DNA from: CAZKUN01 sp964555935
Lineage (GTDB): Bacteria; Armatimonadota; Zipacnadia; Zipacnadales; VGFC01
Assembly: GCA_964555935.1 (NCBI GenBank)
Contig: CAZKUN010000043.1
Location: forward strand, 1 to 47,686
DNA length: 47,686 nucleotides
Direction: 5' to 3'
The notes beneath the pieces were generated by a model. That model saw only the letters and a list, made by a program, of their open reading frames with translations. It was not told the origin of the DNA and ran no database searches. Every line of letters starts with the position of its first letter. Position 1 is the first letter of the stretch. The translations under genes were made by a program, and so were the position numbers. Of the stretch, positions 40,586 through 47,686 are shown one piece after another.

Positions 40586-42031
40586 TCAGTTGGGCGTGGT
40601 CAGGGAGAATTCGCGGAATTCGACCATGTCCGGATGCTGACCTCTACCATCGACGGCGAAGATGCCGACGCGACCGCGCTTGTAGGCGCCCTCGGCGGCG
40701 GTCTCGAGGTTGATCAGGTGTTCGTCGTTGGCGTAGAAGGCGAGCTGATCGCCTTTGGAGACGACCTTGATCGTGTTCCACGCCCTGCCGCCTTCTTGGA
40801 GGGCGGAGGTCTTCTCAAACTGCGTGAGCGCCTTGACCTTGCCGTCGGTGCGGCGGGTGATGCGGAACTTGCCTCCGGTGGTGATGGATAGCTCGTAGCT
40901 GTTGCGCCCGGATTCGTCGGCTCGGACGAGGAGGCCAAATGGATACGTCTTCTCGTCCGAATCGCCGGTGAGTTTGCGGACGTCGACCTCGAAGGTGAAG
41001 TCGCCCCGCTCGCGGTCGAGGAGCGCCCAGCGCTTCTCGAAGGCGCCCGTGCCGGTCATGATGAGGCCGCCCTCGTCGGTCGACCACGCGCCCGAGCCGT
41101 CGAATGTCCACTGGGGATCGCCTTCGGGCTGGGCGGGAGGCTCATCGCCGGGCGGAGCGTCCGATTCCCGCTCCCACCATCTCGGCACATCCGCGGGGTC
41201 GAACGGCTCGATGGTGCCGACGGGCTGGGCCGGCGAGGTCTCGTAGCTCTGCCCGCCGGGCACGGCGAGTTGCTTGCCGTTGTTGAGGTGGGTCACGTCG
41301 ACCAGCCCCTGGAAGACGTGGAGGCGTTTGGATCCGTCGCGCTCCGTGGCGAAGGATCCTTCGCTATGGATCTCCAGCTTGACCGGATCGGGACCGCCCG
41401 TCGTGACGGAGATGTCCCACGCGCCCGGTGGGGCCTCTGGCAGGTGGGCCTCCAGCGTCTCGGCGCGCGTCTCGAGTTCCTTTCGCTTCTCAACCATCTT
41501 CCGGTGCCAGTCTTGGTCTCCCGTGTAGCCCCCTCTGGCGCCCTGCTCCCAGAACGCCATGCTGAAGCTGTGTTCCGTTGCGAAGAGCCAGCCGAACGCC
41601 GAGTTGCTTACGCGGAGCTGCAGTGGTTTGAGGCCGCCGCTGGCTTCGAGCTTGACGCGCGAGGCGGGGGCCGATTCATCTCGCCCGTACGTGACGAGGT
41701 GGAGGTTGGCGTCACGGCCGTCGGGAGCGTTTGGTCTGATGGCCAGCTCGATATCGTATCCGCCATCCGTCTCGACTATCGCTCCAACCGTGATGTACAT
41801 GTCCACGTCCGCCTTCAACGCGGAACCCGGCAGGAGTAGATACGAGATCGGGTCGATGAGCAGTTGCGTTCCCGTCTTGACCTCGAATGGAGTCCACGTC
41901 GGCATCTTGGTCCATTCGCCATTGGGCCCCCTCGCTCTGGCGTCCTCGGCCATGAGCCTGACGCCGCTCCACCAGTCGTCGATGACCCCATGGCGTCCGA
42001 GGGCCGCGAGGAACACCTCGGCATCTTGCAT
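40586..42031 (-). CDS. FecR-like/DUF1080-like two-domain protein
   Basis: 481 residues without a signal peptide. Residues about 35-285 have a FecR-like character (GEWTKMPTWTPFEVKTGTQLL, SYLLLPGSALKADVDMYI, DGSKRLHVFQGLVDV). A proline-rich linker (about 290-310) leads to a C-terminal concanavalin-like sheet of the DUF1080 type (GDPQWTFDGSGAWSTDEGG, TYPFGLLVRADESG, SLTTPN). Its start lies three bases after the stop of the small secreted protein's gene, so the genes are tightly coupled. A missing leader is odd for such a protein: it may be anchored or truncated. Confidence 0.65.
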   Translation of the reverse strand: MQDAEVFLAALGRHGVIDDWWSGVRLMAEDARARGPNGEWTKMPTWTPFEVKTGTQLLIDPISYLLLPGSALKADVDMYITVGAIVETDGGYDIELAIRPNAPDGRDANLHLVTYGRDESAPASRVKLEASGGLKPLQLRVSNSAFGWLFATEHSFSMAFWEQGARGGYTGDQDWHRKMVEKRKELETRAETLEAHLPEAPPGAWDISVTTGGPDPVKLEIHSEGSFATERDGSKRLHVFQGLVDVTHLNNGKQLAVPGGQSYETSPAQPVGTIEPFDPADVPRWWERESDAPPGDEPPAQPEGDPQWTFDGSGAWSTDEGGLIMTGTGAFEKRWALLDRERGDFTFEVDVRKLTGDSDEKTYPFGLLVRADESGRNSYELSITTGGKFRITRRTDGKVKALTQFEKTSALQEGGRAWNTIKVVSKGDQLAFYANDEHLINLETAAEGAYKRGRVGIFAVDGRGQHPDMVEFREFSLTTPN

Positions 42032-42034
42032 CAG

Positions 42035-42526
42035 TTAATCAAGGTCAGTCTGGCCTCTGTGGTTGAAGTGAATCCGGAACCGGCCCTCGACCCAGTTGAG
42101 CAAGCCCCCACCCGTATACGTGGCGTTCCAGTGCCGGAAGAACTTGACCCTATGCGGGAGTGCCGGCTGGATCGTGCGGCACTCCTCGTTTCCGTTCCAC
42201 TCCTCGGCTGCGGCCTCGCGCGAATTCTTGAGGTACACGACGATCGTCAGGCCGGTCGAGTTGTAGCCCGCCCAGGTGTAGTCGCCCTGAAGTTGGCCGC
42301 CGGGCGAGCCGAGCTCTTCCCCGGCCTCAGCCATGGCCGCGCGGATGCTGTCGGCCACCTTCATCTCCTCTTGCCAGTCGCGGATCGGGGTCGGGTCCGG
42401 GTCACCGTCCCCCAGCATCTCCTCGATCGTCAGCCCTTGAGCCGGCGCCAAGCCCGCCGCGAGAACCAGGCATGCGACCGTGGCGATGGCGAGTCGGCTG
42501 ATTGCCCTGGGTGCTCGCGTCTTCAT
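42035..42526 (-). CDS. Small secreted protein, unknown function
   Basis: 163 residues with a signal peptide (ISRLAIATVACLVLAAGLAPAQG). The mature part has an acidic start and an Asp-Tyr-Thr-Trp segment (LQGDYTWAGYNSTGLTIVVY) and ends GRFRIHFNHRG. ATG at 42526 is favoured, with AAGGAG nine bases upstream; the open frame extends to 42550, overlapping the previous gene's stop. No family is recognised. It sits between the GH16-like and FecR/DUF1080-like genes. Confidence 0.65.
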   Translation of the reverse strand: MKTRAPRAISRLAIATVACLVLAAGLAPAQGLTIEEMLGDGDPDPTPIRDWQEEMKVADSIRAAMAEAGEELGSPGGQLQGDYTWAGYNSTGLTIVVYLKNSREAAAEEWNGNEECRTIQPALPHRVKFFRHWNATYTGGGLLNWVEGRFRIHFNHRGQTDLD

Positions 42527-42546
42527 TGCGCTGGTCTCCTTCCGAC

Positions 42547-43488
42547 TCATCCTGGGTGGCGAGCTTCGGCGATGACCTTGCCGGTCTCGGTGTCGATCAA
42601 CTCAACGCGGACGCGCAGCGGCGCGGTGAAGATCGCGTCCATCGGATCGCCCGCGTGGTCGGCCTCGCGGTAGAGGGGCAAGGGTTCGTCGGGAGCGAGC
42701 GCGTGGACCTTCACGCGGTAGCGGCCAATCTCATCATCGGGGACGCCGATGATCTCGCCCGTGATACCGGATCCATCGGCCAGGATGTGGATGCGGATCC
42801 GCTTCTCATCCGTGGGAGCGTCCGGCATGGGGGTGAAGGTGAAGCTTCGGATGAGGCCTTCGGCGCCGGTCTGGCCTTCGGCGATTCCGCCGACGAGCCA
42901 GAGATTCATGCGGGCGGTGAGCTTGGTGCTGGGGATGGGCACTTTCTCGCCCGAGTAGGTCCAGTGGCTGATGAGCGCGCCGGTCTGGCCATCCCACATG
43001 CGGCACTTGGCCCGGCCGGGAGACCAATCAAGCGCGACGGTGAACCGGCGCGCGCCGCAGAAGAAACGGTGTCGGCTCTTCTCCGTCCCCGGCTGGACGA
43101 CGTGCTGGTAGACGGGCGGCTGGTCGTCGCGGCCCCAGCGCGATATCTCCATGACATCGATCTCGCGGTCGTCGGATTCGTAAAGGAAGCACGCGAGGAC
43201 GTGGCGCGGGGCGAAGTCGGGAACGTCGGACTCAATCTGCCAGCGGTACTCGCCATAGCCGAGGGCCTCGGCGCACTCAACGCCGGCGCAGGCCCACTCG
43301 CCGTCGATCTCGGCGATCGACAGGCGCATGCCTTCGTCGTCGACGCGGACATTCTGGGCGGTCCAGCGATTCGGCCCAGGACCCCAGGAGGGCACATCCT
43401 TGACCAGCCACGTGTAGCCGGAGAAGTCGACGGTTACGGGTTCCTGCGCGGGGCAGACGACGGCGATGAGAAGGGCGGCAAGCATCAT
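42547..43488 (-). CDS. GH16-like secreted beta-glucanase/carrageenase-type protein
   Basis: 313 residues with a signal peptide (MLAALLIAVVCPAQ). The domain at about 20-230 has the beta-jelly-roll pattern of GH16, with the ExDxxE catalytic motif EIDVMEISRWG at residues 109-114 (Glu-Ile-Asp-Val-Met-Glu). FLYESDDRE precedes it and SHWTYSG is a later strand. The C-terminal 80 residues form a separate beta domain. GH16 members cleave beta-1,3/1,4-linked or red-algal galactans. CTGGAG before ATG supports the start. It forms a short-gap run with both neighbours. Confidence 0.82.
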   Translation of the reverse strand: MMLAALLIAVVCPAQEPVTVDFSGYTWLVKDVPSWGPGPNRWTAQNVRVDDEGMRLSIAEIDGEWACAGVECAEALGYGEYRWQIESDVPDFAPRHVLACFLYESDDREIDVMEISRWGRDDQPPVYQHVVQPGTEKSRHRFFCGARRFTVALDWSPGRAKCRMWDGQTGALISHWTYSGEKVPIPSTKLTARMNLWLVGGIAEGQTGAEGLIRSFTFTPMPDAPTDEKRIRIHILADGSGITGEIIGVPDDEIGRYRVKVHALAPDEPLPLYREADHAGDPMDAIFTAPLRVRVELIDTETGKVIAEARHPG

Positions 43489-43509
43489 GCGTTCTCCAGG
43501 GAAACGGTC

Positions 43510-45627
43510 TCAGTCGCTCGGGCTCGTAGTGAGGAGCGGCTCGATATCGGCCATCGTCAGGCCGTCGATGTAGATGGGCGTCTCGGACAGCTCGGCGGCG
43601 AAGGTGTGGTTGGTGACGGCTACGGACTTGCTCGTGCCGAAGATGTCGGTGACGGTGACCTCGGGCGTATCGCCGGCGACGCGGACGGCCTCTGTCCGCT
43701 CGCCCGCGCGGATCCAGGCGATGATGGTGGGCGTGCCGGATGGATGCGCGAAGGCGATGGCATCGGCCCCGCCGCCGAACGCGCAGCGGCCAAGCCAGCG
43801 GCACTCGGTCAGGCGGTGGATGAGGTTGGCGTAGGCGACGATGGCGGGTTTGGGCGTGCGGTCGTGGCGGATGAGTCCGAAGTTGTGCTCCGGGTTGTGG
43901 GGCTCGGCGCCATCGTCGAAGAAATCGTACCAGAAGATGCGCTCGACGCCGGCGGATAGCTGAAGGACCATCATCCGCACGAGCATGTTGGCTTGGGCGA
44001 GTTCGCTGTGAGGCGTGTAGAAGCCGGTGCCGGTCTCATCGGTTAGCTCGAAGGTGCCAAATCCGACCTCGCCCGACCAGACCTCCCACGAGAGGTCGCG
44101 CTCCTCGGCGAAGCGCCTGAACTCGGCCATCTGCGTGATGATCGCGTGGTCTTCGGGGAGGGGGAGGTTCCGGTGCATGTTGTAGGGATGGGGCGAGATG
44201 ACATCGGCCACGCTGCCCGCGCCGAGTTCGAAGAACCGCCGGTACCAGAGGAGTTGATCGATGTCCTCCCAGAGGACGGTTGCGCCGGGGTCGGCCTCGT
44301 GGATCGCGTCGGTGACTTGCTTACCGTAGACGGCGAACTGCTCCTGCCACGGGCCGCCGCTCCAGTCGCCACCGAGGACTTCGCTCCACTGCCCGTGAGG
44401 CTCGTTGACGAGATCGTAGGCATCTATCTCAGCGCCGTACTTGGTGGCGTACTCGCCGTGCCACTCGGCGACGTCGGCGAAGTCATACGAGCCCTCGGGC
44501 TTGCGGTGCTCGTCGAGGGGTTTTCGATACCAGGTGAAGCATGGCATGTAGCAGAGATTGTTGGCGCGGGCGACGGGGATGGCGCGGTCTTCGAGGTTCG
44601 CCTCGCCGTCGCGGATCCATGCGATGCCGGCTCGCTTGACGATGGCGCCGATGGCGGGGCTCCAGCCCTGGTTGAAGTGGGTGTTGACGCCGAAGGGTGA
44701 TTCGGGGTTCTTCCCGCCTCCAACCCGGCCACCGAGATACGCGCACGAGAAGCGTCCCGAAGCGCCCGCCCGCTCGCCGATGACGATGCTGTAGGCGGTC
44801 TCATAGTAGCCGGGGCCGGGCAGCCTACGGCGCACGTAGGGCGCTGTGAAGCTGTCTTTCCGCGTCAGGGCGAGCGACTCCGCGAAGCCCTCGACCGGCC
44901 GGCCGTAGGCGTCCGTCGTCCGGAGTGTCAAGCGGACCTCATCGATTCCGACCGGCACGTCTGGCACGGCAAGATCGATGGTGATCGTGTCGTATGCTCG
45001 GAACAGTAGTGATGGTTCGTTGGCCTCAACCTCGACGCGGGCCGCGGCGAGGAAGTGGTCGATGCGGGACATAGCGACCTCCTCGGGTGAAAGGGTGGTG
45101 GCCACGGCGAGTCGGTCGAGGAGGAGCGCGCCTTGCATGACATCGCCGGCAGTGGGGCCGATGAAGAGGCTCTTGAACGGCTGGTGGATGGTCCCATCAT
45201 TGGCTCCGCCCCAGTGGCCGGTGGACTTGGCGGGATCGAGCGGGATCGCCACATGCTGCCATTCATCTGAATCGAGCGAGGCGCCGAACTGGTGGTACTG
45301 CCCAGTGTCGTCGACGGCTCGGAGAATGACGTTGGCACCGACTGGGCCCTTGGCGGAGAACGCGATGGATTCGGCTTCGCCGGCGACCCACCCCGCGTAG
45401 TGCCATTGGACGTAGCGCCCGCCGTCGGTGAAGTCGAACTCGATCCGCAAGGCACCAGGCGAGTCGTGGCCATCCGCAGTCCACTCGAAGGTGGCCTTCG
45501 CGCCGGGGAATTCGCCGCCGAGGGTGTGCTGATAGCGGTCGCGAGGAGAGGTGAAGTCCTCGAGGAGGACATCGTCGGCGTGCGTGGGATGTCCCGCGAC
45601 CACGGCCAATGCCAGCGAGACGAGCAT
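43510..45627 (-). CDS. Clan GH-A glycoside hydrolase (GH5/GH39/GH79-like), secreted
   Basis: 705 residues from ATG 45627 (GGAGGTG seven bases upstream) with a signal peptide (MLVSLALAVVAGHPTHA). Residues about 20-175 look like a carbohydrate-binding sandwich (LEDFTSPRDRYQHTLGG) and 180-300 another beta domain. The TIM barrel (about 310-650) has the acid/base Glu in YDLVNEPHGQ (about residue 409) and the nucleophile Glu in WSGEVGFGT (about 520). FGVNTHFNQG is a family-typical barrel start. The specificity is unknown. The frame is open further upstream, but those residues coincide with a repeat hairpin. Confidence 0.85.
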   Translation of the reverse strand: MLVSLALAVVAGHPTHADDVLLEDFTSPRDRYQHTLGGEFPGAKATFEWTADGHDSPGALRIEFDFTDGGRYVQWHYAGWVAGEAESIAFSAKGPVGANVILRAVDDTGQYHQFGASLDSDEWQHVAIPLDPAKSTGHWGGANDGTIHQPFKSLFIGPTAGDVMQGALLLDRLAVATTLSPEEVAMSRIDHFLAAARVEVEANEPSLLFRAYDTITIDLAVPDVPVGIDEVRLTLRTTDAYGRPVEGFAESLALTRKDSFTAPYVRRRLPGPGYYETAYSIVIGERAGASGRFSCAYLGGRVGGGKNPESPFGVNTHFNQGWSPAIGAIVKRAGIAWIRDGEANLEDRAIPVARANNLCYMPCFTWYRKPLDEHRKPEGSYDFADVAEWHGEYATKYGAEIDAYDLVNEPHGQWSEVLGGDWSGGPWQEQFAVYGKQVTDAIHEADPGATVLWEDIDQLLWYRRFFELGAGSVADVISPHPYNMHRNLPLPEDHAIITQMAEFRRFAEERDLSWEVWSGEVGFGTFELTDETGTGFYTPHSELAQANMLVRMMVLQLSAGVERIFWYDFFDDGAEPHNPEHNFGLIRHDRTPKPAIVAYANLIHRLTECRWLGRCAFGGGADAIAFAHPSGTPTIIAWIRAGERTEAVRVAGDTPEVTVTDIFGTSKSVAVTNHTFAAELSETPIYIDGLTMADIEPLLTTSPSD

Positions 45628-45720
45628 AGGGACACCTCCGAGCGAGAGCGACCGGAGCGCCGGAGTAGCTTCTCTCCGGCACTCCCTGGAACCTGTGTGA
45701 GGTGATGGGGGCGAAATCCA

Positions 45721-45769
45721 GGGACAGTTACCATGTTTCCCAACGGCAGGGAAAATGGGTAACTGTCCC
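45721..45769. repeat. GGGACAGTTACC palindromic repeat element, full copy
   Basis: GGGACAGTTACC at 45721-45732 and GGTAACTGTCCC at 45758-45769 form perfect 12-base arms. Inner sequences (TTTCCC and GGGAAA) extend the stem to about 21 bases with mismatches around a seven-base loop. It lies between the GH29 and GH-A genes and recalls REP or MITE-type elements. Confidence 0.65.
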
Positions 45770-45812
45770 GGAGTTTCGCATGCCAATCGAGGGAAGGCGA
45801 CGGCGCGCCACG

Positions 45813-47117
45813 CTACTTCATGAACAGCTCAACGACGGGCACGCAGGCGTCGGGCTTGGTGACCGGGAGCTGCAGCGTGAGCGTGTTTCGCGGGTCCTGA
45901 GTCGCGGCGTCCCATGGCGCGTGGCTGGACCCCTCGACCATCTTCACCTCGGAGCCGTCGTTGAGGAGCTGGGCGTACTTGACCTTGCCGCCGAAGCCGT
46001 CGAGCGGCAGGTTGACGATCGGCCAGCTCAGTATGTGGACATAGCAGCGGTTGGTCTCGGGGTTGTAGGTGATCCGGCAGTCCTGCGGCGTGGGCAGATC
46101 GTCGGGCGCCTGCGTGCAGCCGTAGATGGAGCGGCTGTGGCCGTCCATCCACTTGCCGATTCCCGCGAGGGCGTCGAGAGCCCGCGAGTCGAACTCGCCG
46201 CGAGCCGTCGGGCCGACGTTGAGCAGCAGATTGCCGCCCTTGCTGACGGTATCGATGAGCATCTTCACGAGTTGATCGACGCTCTTCCACGTGTACTCGT
46301 CGCGGTAGTATCCCCACGAGCCGCTGAAGGTCTGGCAGGTCTCCCAGACACACTTTTGGCCCTCGTACTCGACCCAGTTGCGGGACATGAACTGCTCGGG
46401 GGTTTTGATGTCCCAGCCGTGGTCGGTGTCCATGAGGTCGAGACGGTCGTTCACGATGATTCCCGGCGCCGACTCGCGGGTGAGTTTGATCAGCTCTTCG
46501 CTACGCCAGTCGTCGCGGCCCTTGCCGACGCGGTTCTCGGCGGATGGGTAGCTGAAGTCGTAGAACAGCACGTCGACGTCGCCGTACTCGGTCAGCAGCT
46601 CGCCGACCTGGGCGTGGAGGTAGTCGGCGTACTTCTGCTGATCGCGCGATTCGTTGAGCTTGGCGCGGTCGGGGTGATTGCGCATGGAGTGCATGTCGTC
46701 GATGACGAAGTGCGGATGGTGCCAGTCGATGATGGAGTGGTAGAAGCCGGTCCGCACGCCGTTGGCGTTGAAGGCCTCGCACATCGGGCGGATGAGGTCC
46801 TTGCCATGTGGCGTGTTCATCACGTTGTAATCGGTCTGCTTCGTGTCCCAGAGGCAGAAGCCGTCATGGTGCTTGGTCGTGATGACGAAGTACTTCATCC
46901 CCGCGCCGGCCGCAGCCTCAGCCCATACGTTCGGATCGTAAAGATCCGGATCGAAGTTGTCGAAGTACTGCTGATAGACCTCATCCGGGATCTCCTCGCG
47001 CTGCTTGACCCACTCGTGGCGGCCCGGAAGCGCATAGATGCCCCAGTGGATGAAGAGTCCGAATCGATCGTGCGTGAACCAGCTTGTATCACCGACGGTT
47101 GGTCTGACGTCGTGCAT
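45813..47117 (-). CDS. Alpha-L-fucosidase, GH29
   Basis: 434 residues. The GH29 barrel shows FGLFIHWGIYALPGRHEW, FVITTKHHDGFCLWDT (the classical TKHHDGF motif), NANGVRTGFYHSIIDWHH and the probable nucleophile Asp in VDVLFYDFSYP (near residue 187). It ends with a beta-sandwich-like tail. It releases terminal alpha-linked fucose; with the neighbouring GH genes and the sulfatase elsewhere this suggests use of fucose-containing polysaccharide. No signal peptide is evident, so it may act on imported oligosaccharide. The ATG is preceded by AGGGGGA. Confidence 0.93.
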   Translation of the reverse strand: MHDVRPTVGDTSWFTHDRFGLFIHWGIYALPGRHEWVKQREEIPDEVYQQYFDNFDPDLYDPNVWAEAAAGAGMKYFVITTKHHDGFCLWDTKQTDYNVMNTPHGKDLIRPMCEAFNANGVRTGFYHSIIDWHHPHFVIDDMHSMRNHPDRAKLNESRDQQKYADYLHAQVGELLTEYGDVDVLFYDFSYPSAENRVGKGRDDWRSEELIKLTRESAPGIIVNDRLDLMDTDHGWDIKTPEQFMSRNWVEYEGQKCVWETCQTFSGSWGYYRDEYTWKSVDQLVKMLIDTVSKGGNLLLNVGPTARGEFDSRALDALAGIGKWMDGHSRSIYGCTQAPDDLPTPQDCRITYNPETNRCYVHILSWPIVNLPLDGFGGKVKYAQLLNDGSEVKMVEGSSHAPWDAATQDPRNTLTLQLPVTKPDACVPVVELFMK

Positions 47118-47222
47118 GGGTAACTCCCCCTAGATTGCGCGTGGGTAACGGCGGACGGCGTCGTGGCAACTCAGACGACGAGTTCCCCGGAGGTTCCGCC
47201 TGCGCGGCGGAGGACCTCGGTG

Positions 47223-47686
47223 CTACCCAAGGGCCTCGCGGAGTTCGTCGGCGAGCGCGTCGCATGTTTCGTTGAAGAAGACCTGGGCGGCCTCGGGAGT
47301 GACGACCTCGGCGAGGTCGTCCTGCCACTCATAGTGCTCCCGGCCCATGAAGCGGCGGACGGACTCGTGGTGCTGATCGGAGAGCCCCCGGCAGTAGAGT
47401 TCGGGATCGCAGCCCTCGTATTTCGGGATGAGGGTCGCGTCGGGATCGTACCGGTCGAGTTTGACCGCATCGGGCGCGGCGGCAAGGAGTTCGGCGGTCT
47501 CTTCGGCCTGCGCGTGCCCGCCACCGAGGCGGACCTCGGGCATCGTCTTAGGACCGGAGCGGACGATGATCCGCATGTCGGAGGTCTTCATGTACTCCTC
47601 GGCGGGCTCGCCGAAGCTCTCGTCTTGCATTGGTCCCGCGTGAGCGAGGAGCATCAGGACTGTCTTGAAGCCGCACTTCTCCAACT
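47223..47686 (-). CDS. Creatininase-like protein, C-terminal part (cut by window edge)
   Basis: The reading frame runs off the right edge, so the N-terminus is missing. The remaining 153 residues open with LEKCGFKTVLMLLAHAGP, comparable to the GF..V..NGHGGN strand of creatininase-family amidohydrolases. GGGHAQAEETAELLAAAPD follows, comparable to the family's GHAGEFETS helix, and a terminal helix. The standard HGGN reads HAGP, so the metal site would be altered. The assignment is tentative. It is the first gene of the minus-strand cluster seen here, 105 bases upstream of the fucosidase gene. Confidence 0.45.
   Translation of the reverse strand, partial: LEKCGFKTVLMLLAHAGPMQDESFGEPAEEYMKTSDMRIIVRSGPKTMPEVRLGGGHAQAEETAELLAAAPDAVKLDRYDPDATLIPKYEGCDPELYCRGLSDQHHESVRRFMGREHYEWQDDLAEVVTPEAAQVFFNETCDALADELREALG

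Noticed and set aside
45628..45786. Upstream extension of the GH-A protein
   Set aside because: The extension covers the repeat hairpin and lacks a signal peptide; 45627 has a strong ribosome site and a leader.
1..47686. CRISPR array
   Set aside because: No regularly spaced direct repeats with unique spacers were seen; only isolated inverted repeats and short motif copies.

Overview
The window is GC-rich, densely coded bacterial DNA, almost certainly from a Gram-negative free-living bacterium. Twin-arginine and Sec-type leaders, a lipoprotein, a Rieske/cytochrome b operon and many secreted carbohydrate-active proteins support this. The gene repertoire (CehA/PHP-like hydrolases, DUF1080-like proteins, sulfatase, GH29, non-pyrrolysine MttB, Gfo/Idh, HAO-like octaheme cytochrome) resembles uncultured Planctomycetota, Hydrogenedentota, Armatimonadota or related lineages. 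No rRNA or marker gene here fixes the phylum. Two genes carry one-base shifts in G or C runs, so metagenome consensus errors are possible.

Layout. 1-1623: right end of an integrated element, with two convergent tyrosine recombinases and a 3' half of tRNA-Leu(CAA) followed by a terminator, which looks like an attachment site. 1718-6233: a secreted beta-helix protein, accD-accA and pheA. 6315-10047: two CNNM/CorC-type membrane proteins and an M48-like protein whose HEXXH motif reads KELGH. 10252-15475: Gfo/Idh oxidoreductase, a collapsed toxin-antitoxin locus, small membrane, GNAT and lipocalin-like proteins, then SDR, VOC and epimerase genes. 15753-19638: a respiratory operon of Rieske protein, full-length cytochrome b (one-base frameshift), a membrane-anchored octaheme HAO-like cytochrome c, and a secreted beta-rich protein.

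19771-29344: a PHP/CehA-like hydrolase, a secreted GH32/43-like protein, a polytopic membrane protein (frameshifted in a C7 run), a sulfatase, an aldo/keto reductase, an alpha/beta hydrolase and a sugar-nucleotide epimerase. 29345-32340: an accessory island. An AT-rich promoter with an inverted repeat drives a TIR-domain gene that shares a GTGA junction with a lipoprotein carrying TraB/ChaN/EreA-like motifs. The island lies between the intact epimerase and a decayed fragment of a second epimerase. This pair is the best candidate for an undescribed system. 32451-36452: a second CehA-like protein and an FAD oxidoreductase with two N-terminal rubredoxin-like domains.

36476-47686: eight consecutive minus-strand genes, read right to left: a creatininase-like protein (partial), GH29 alpha-L-fucosidase, clan GH-A glycosidase, GH16-like protein, small secreted protein, FecR/DUF1080-like protein, MttB-family methyltransferase and a large secreted glycosidase-like protein. 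Their spacing suggests a glycan-degradation operon or regulon, and the sulfatase and sugar oxidoreductases elsewhere fit degradation of fucose-containing, possibly sulfated polysaccharide. Short palindromic repeats (GGGACAGTTACC elements and a second interspersed family) sit between genes.
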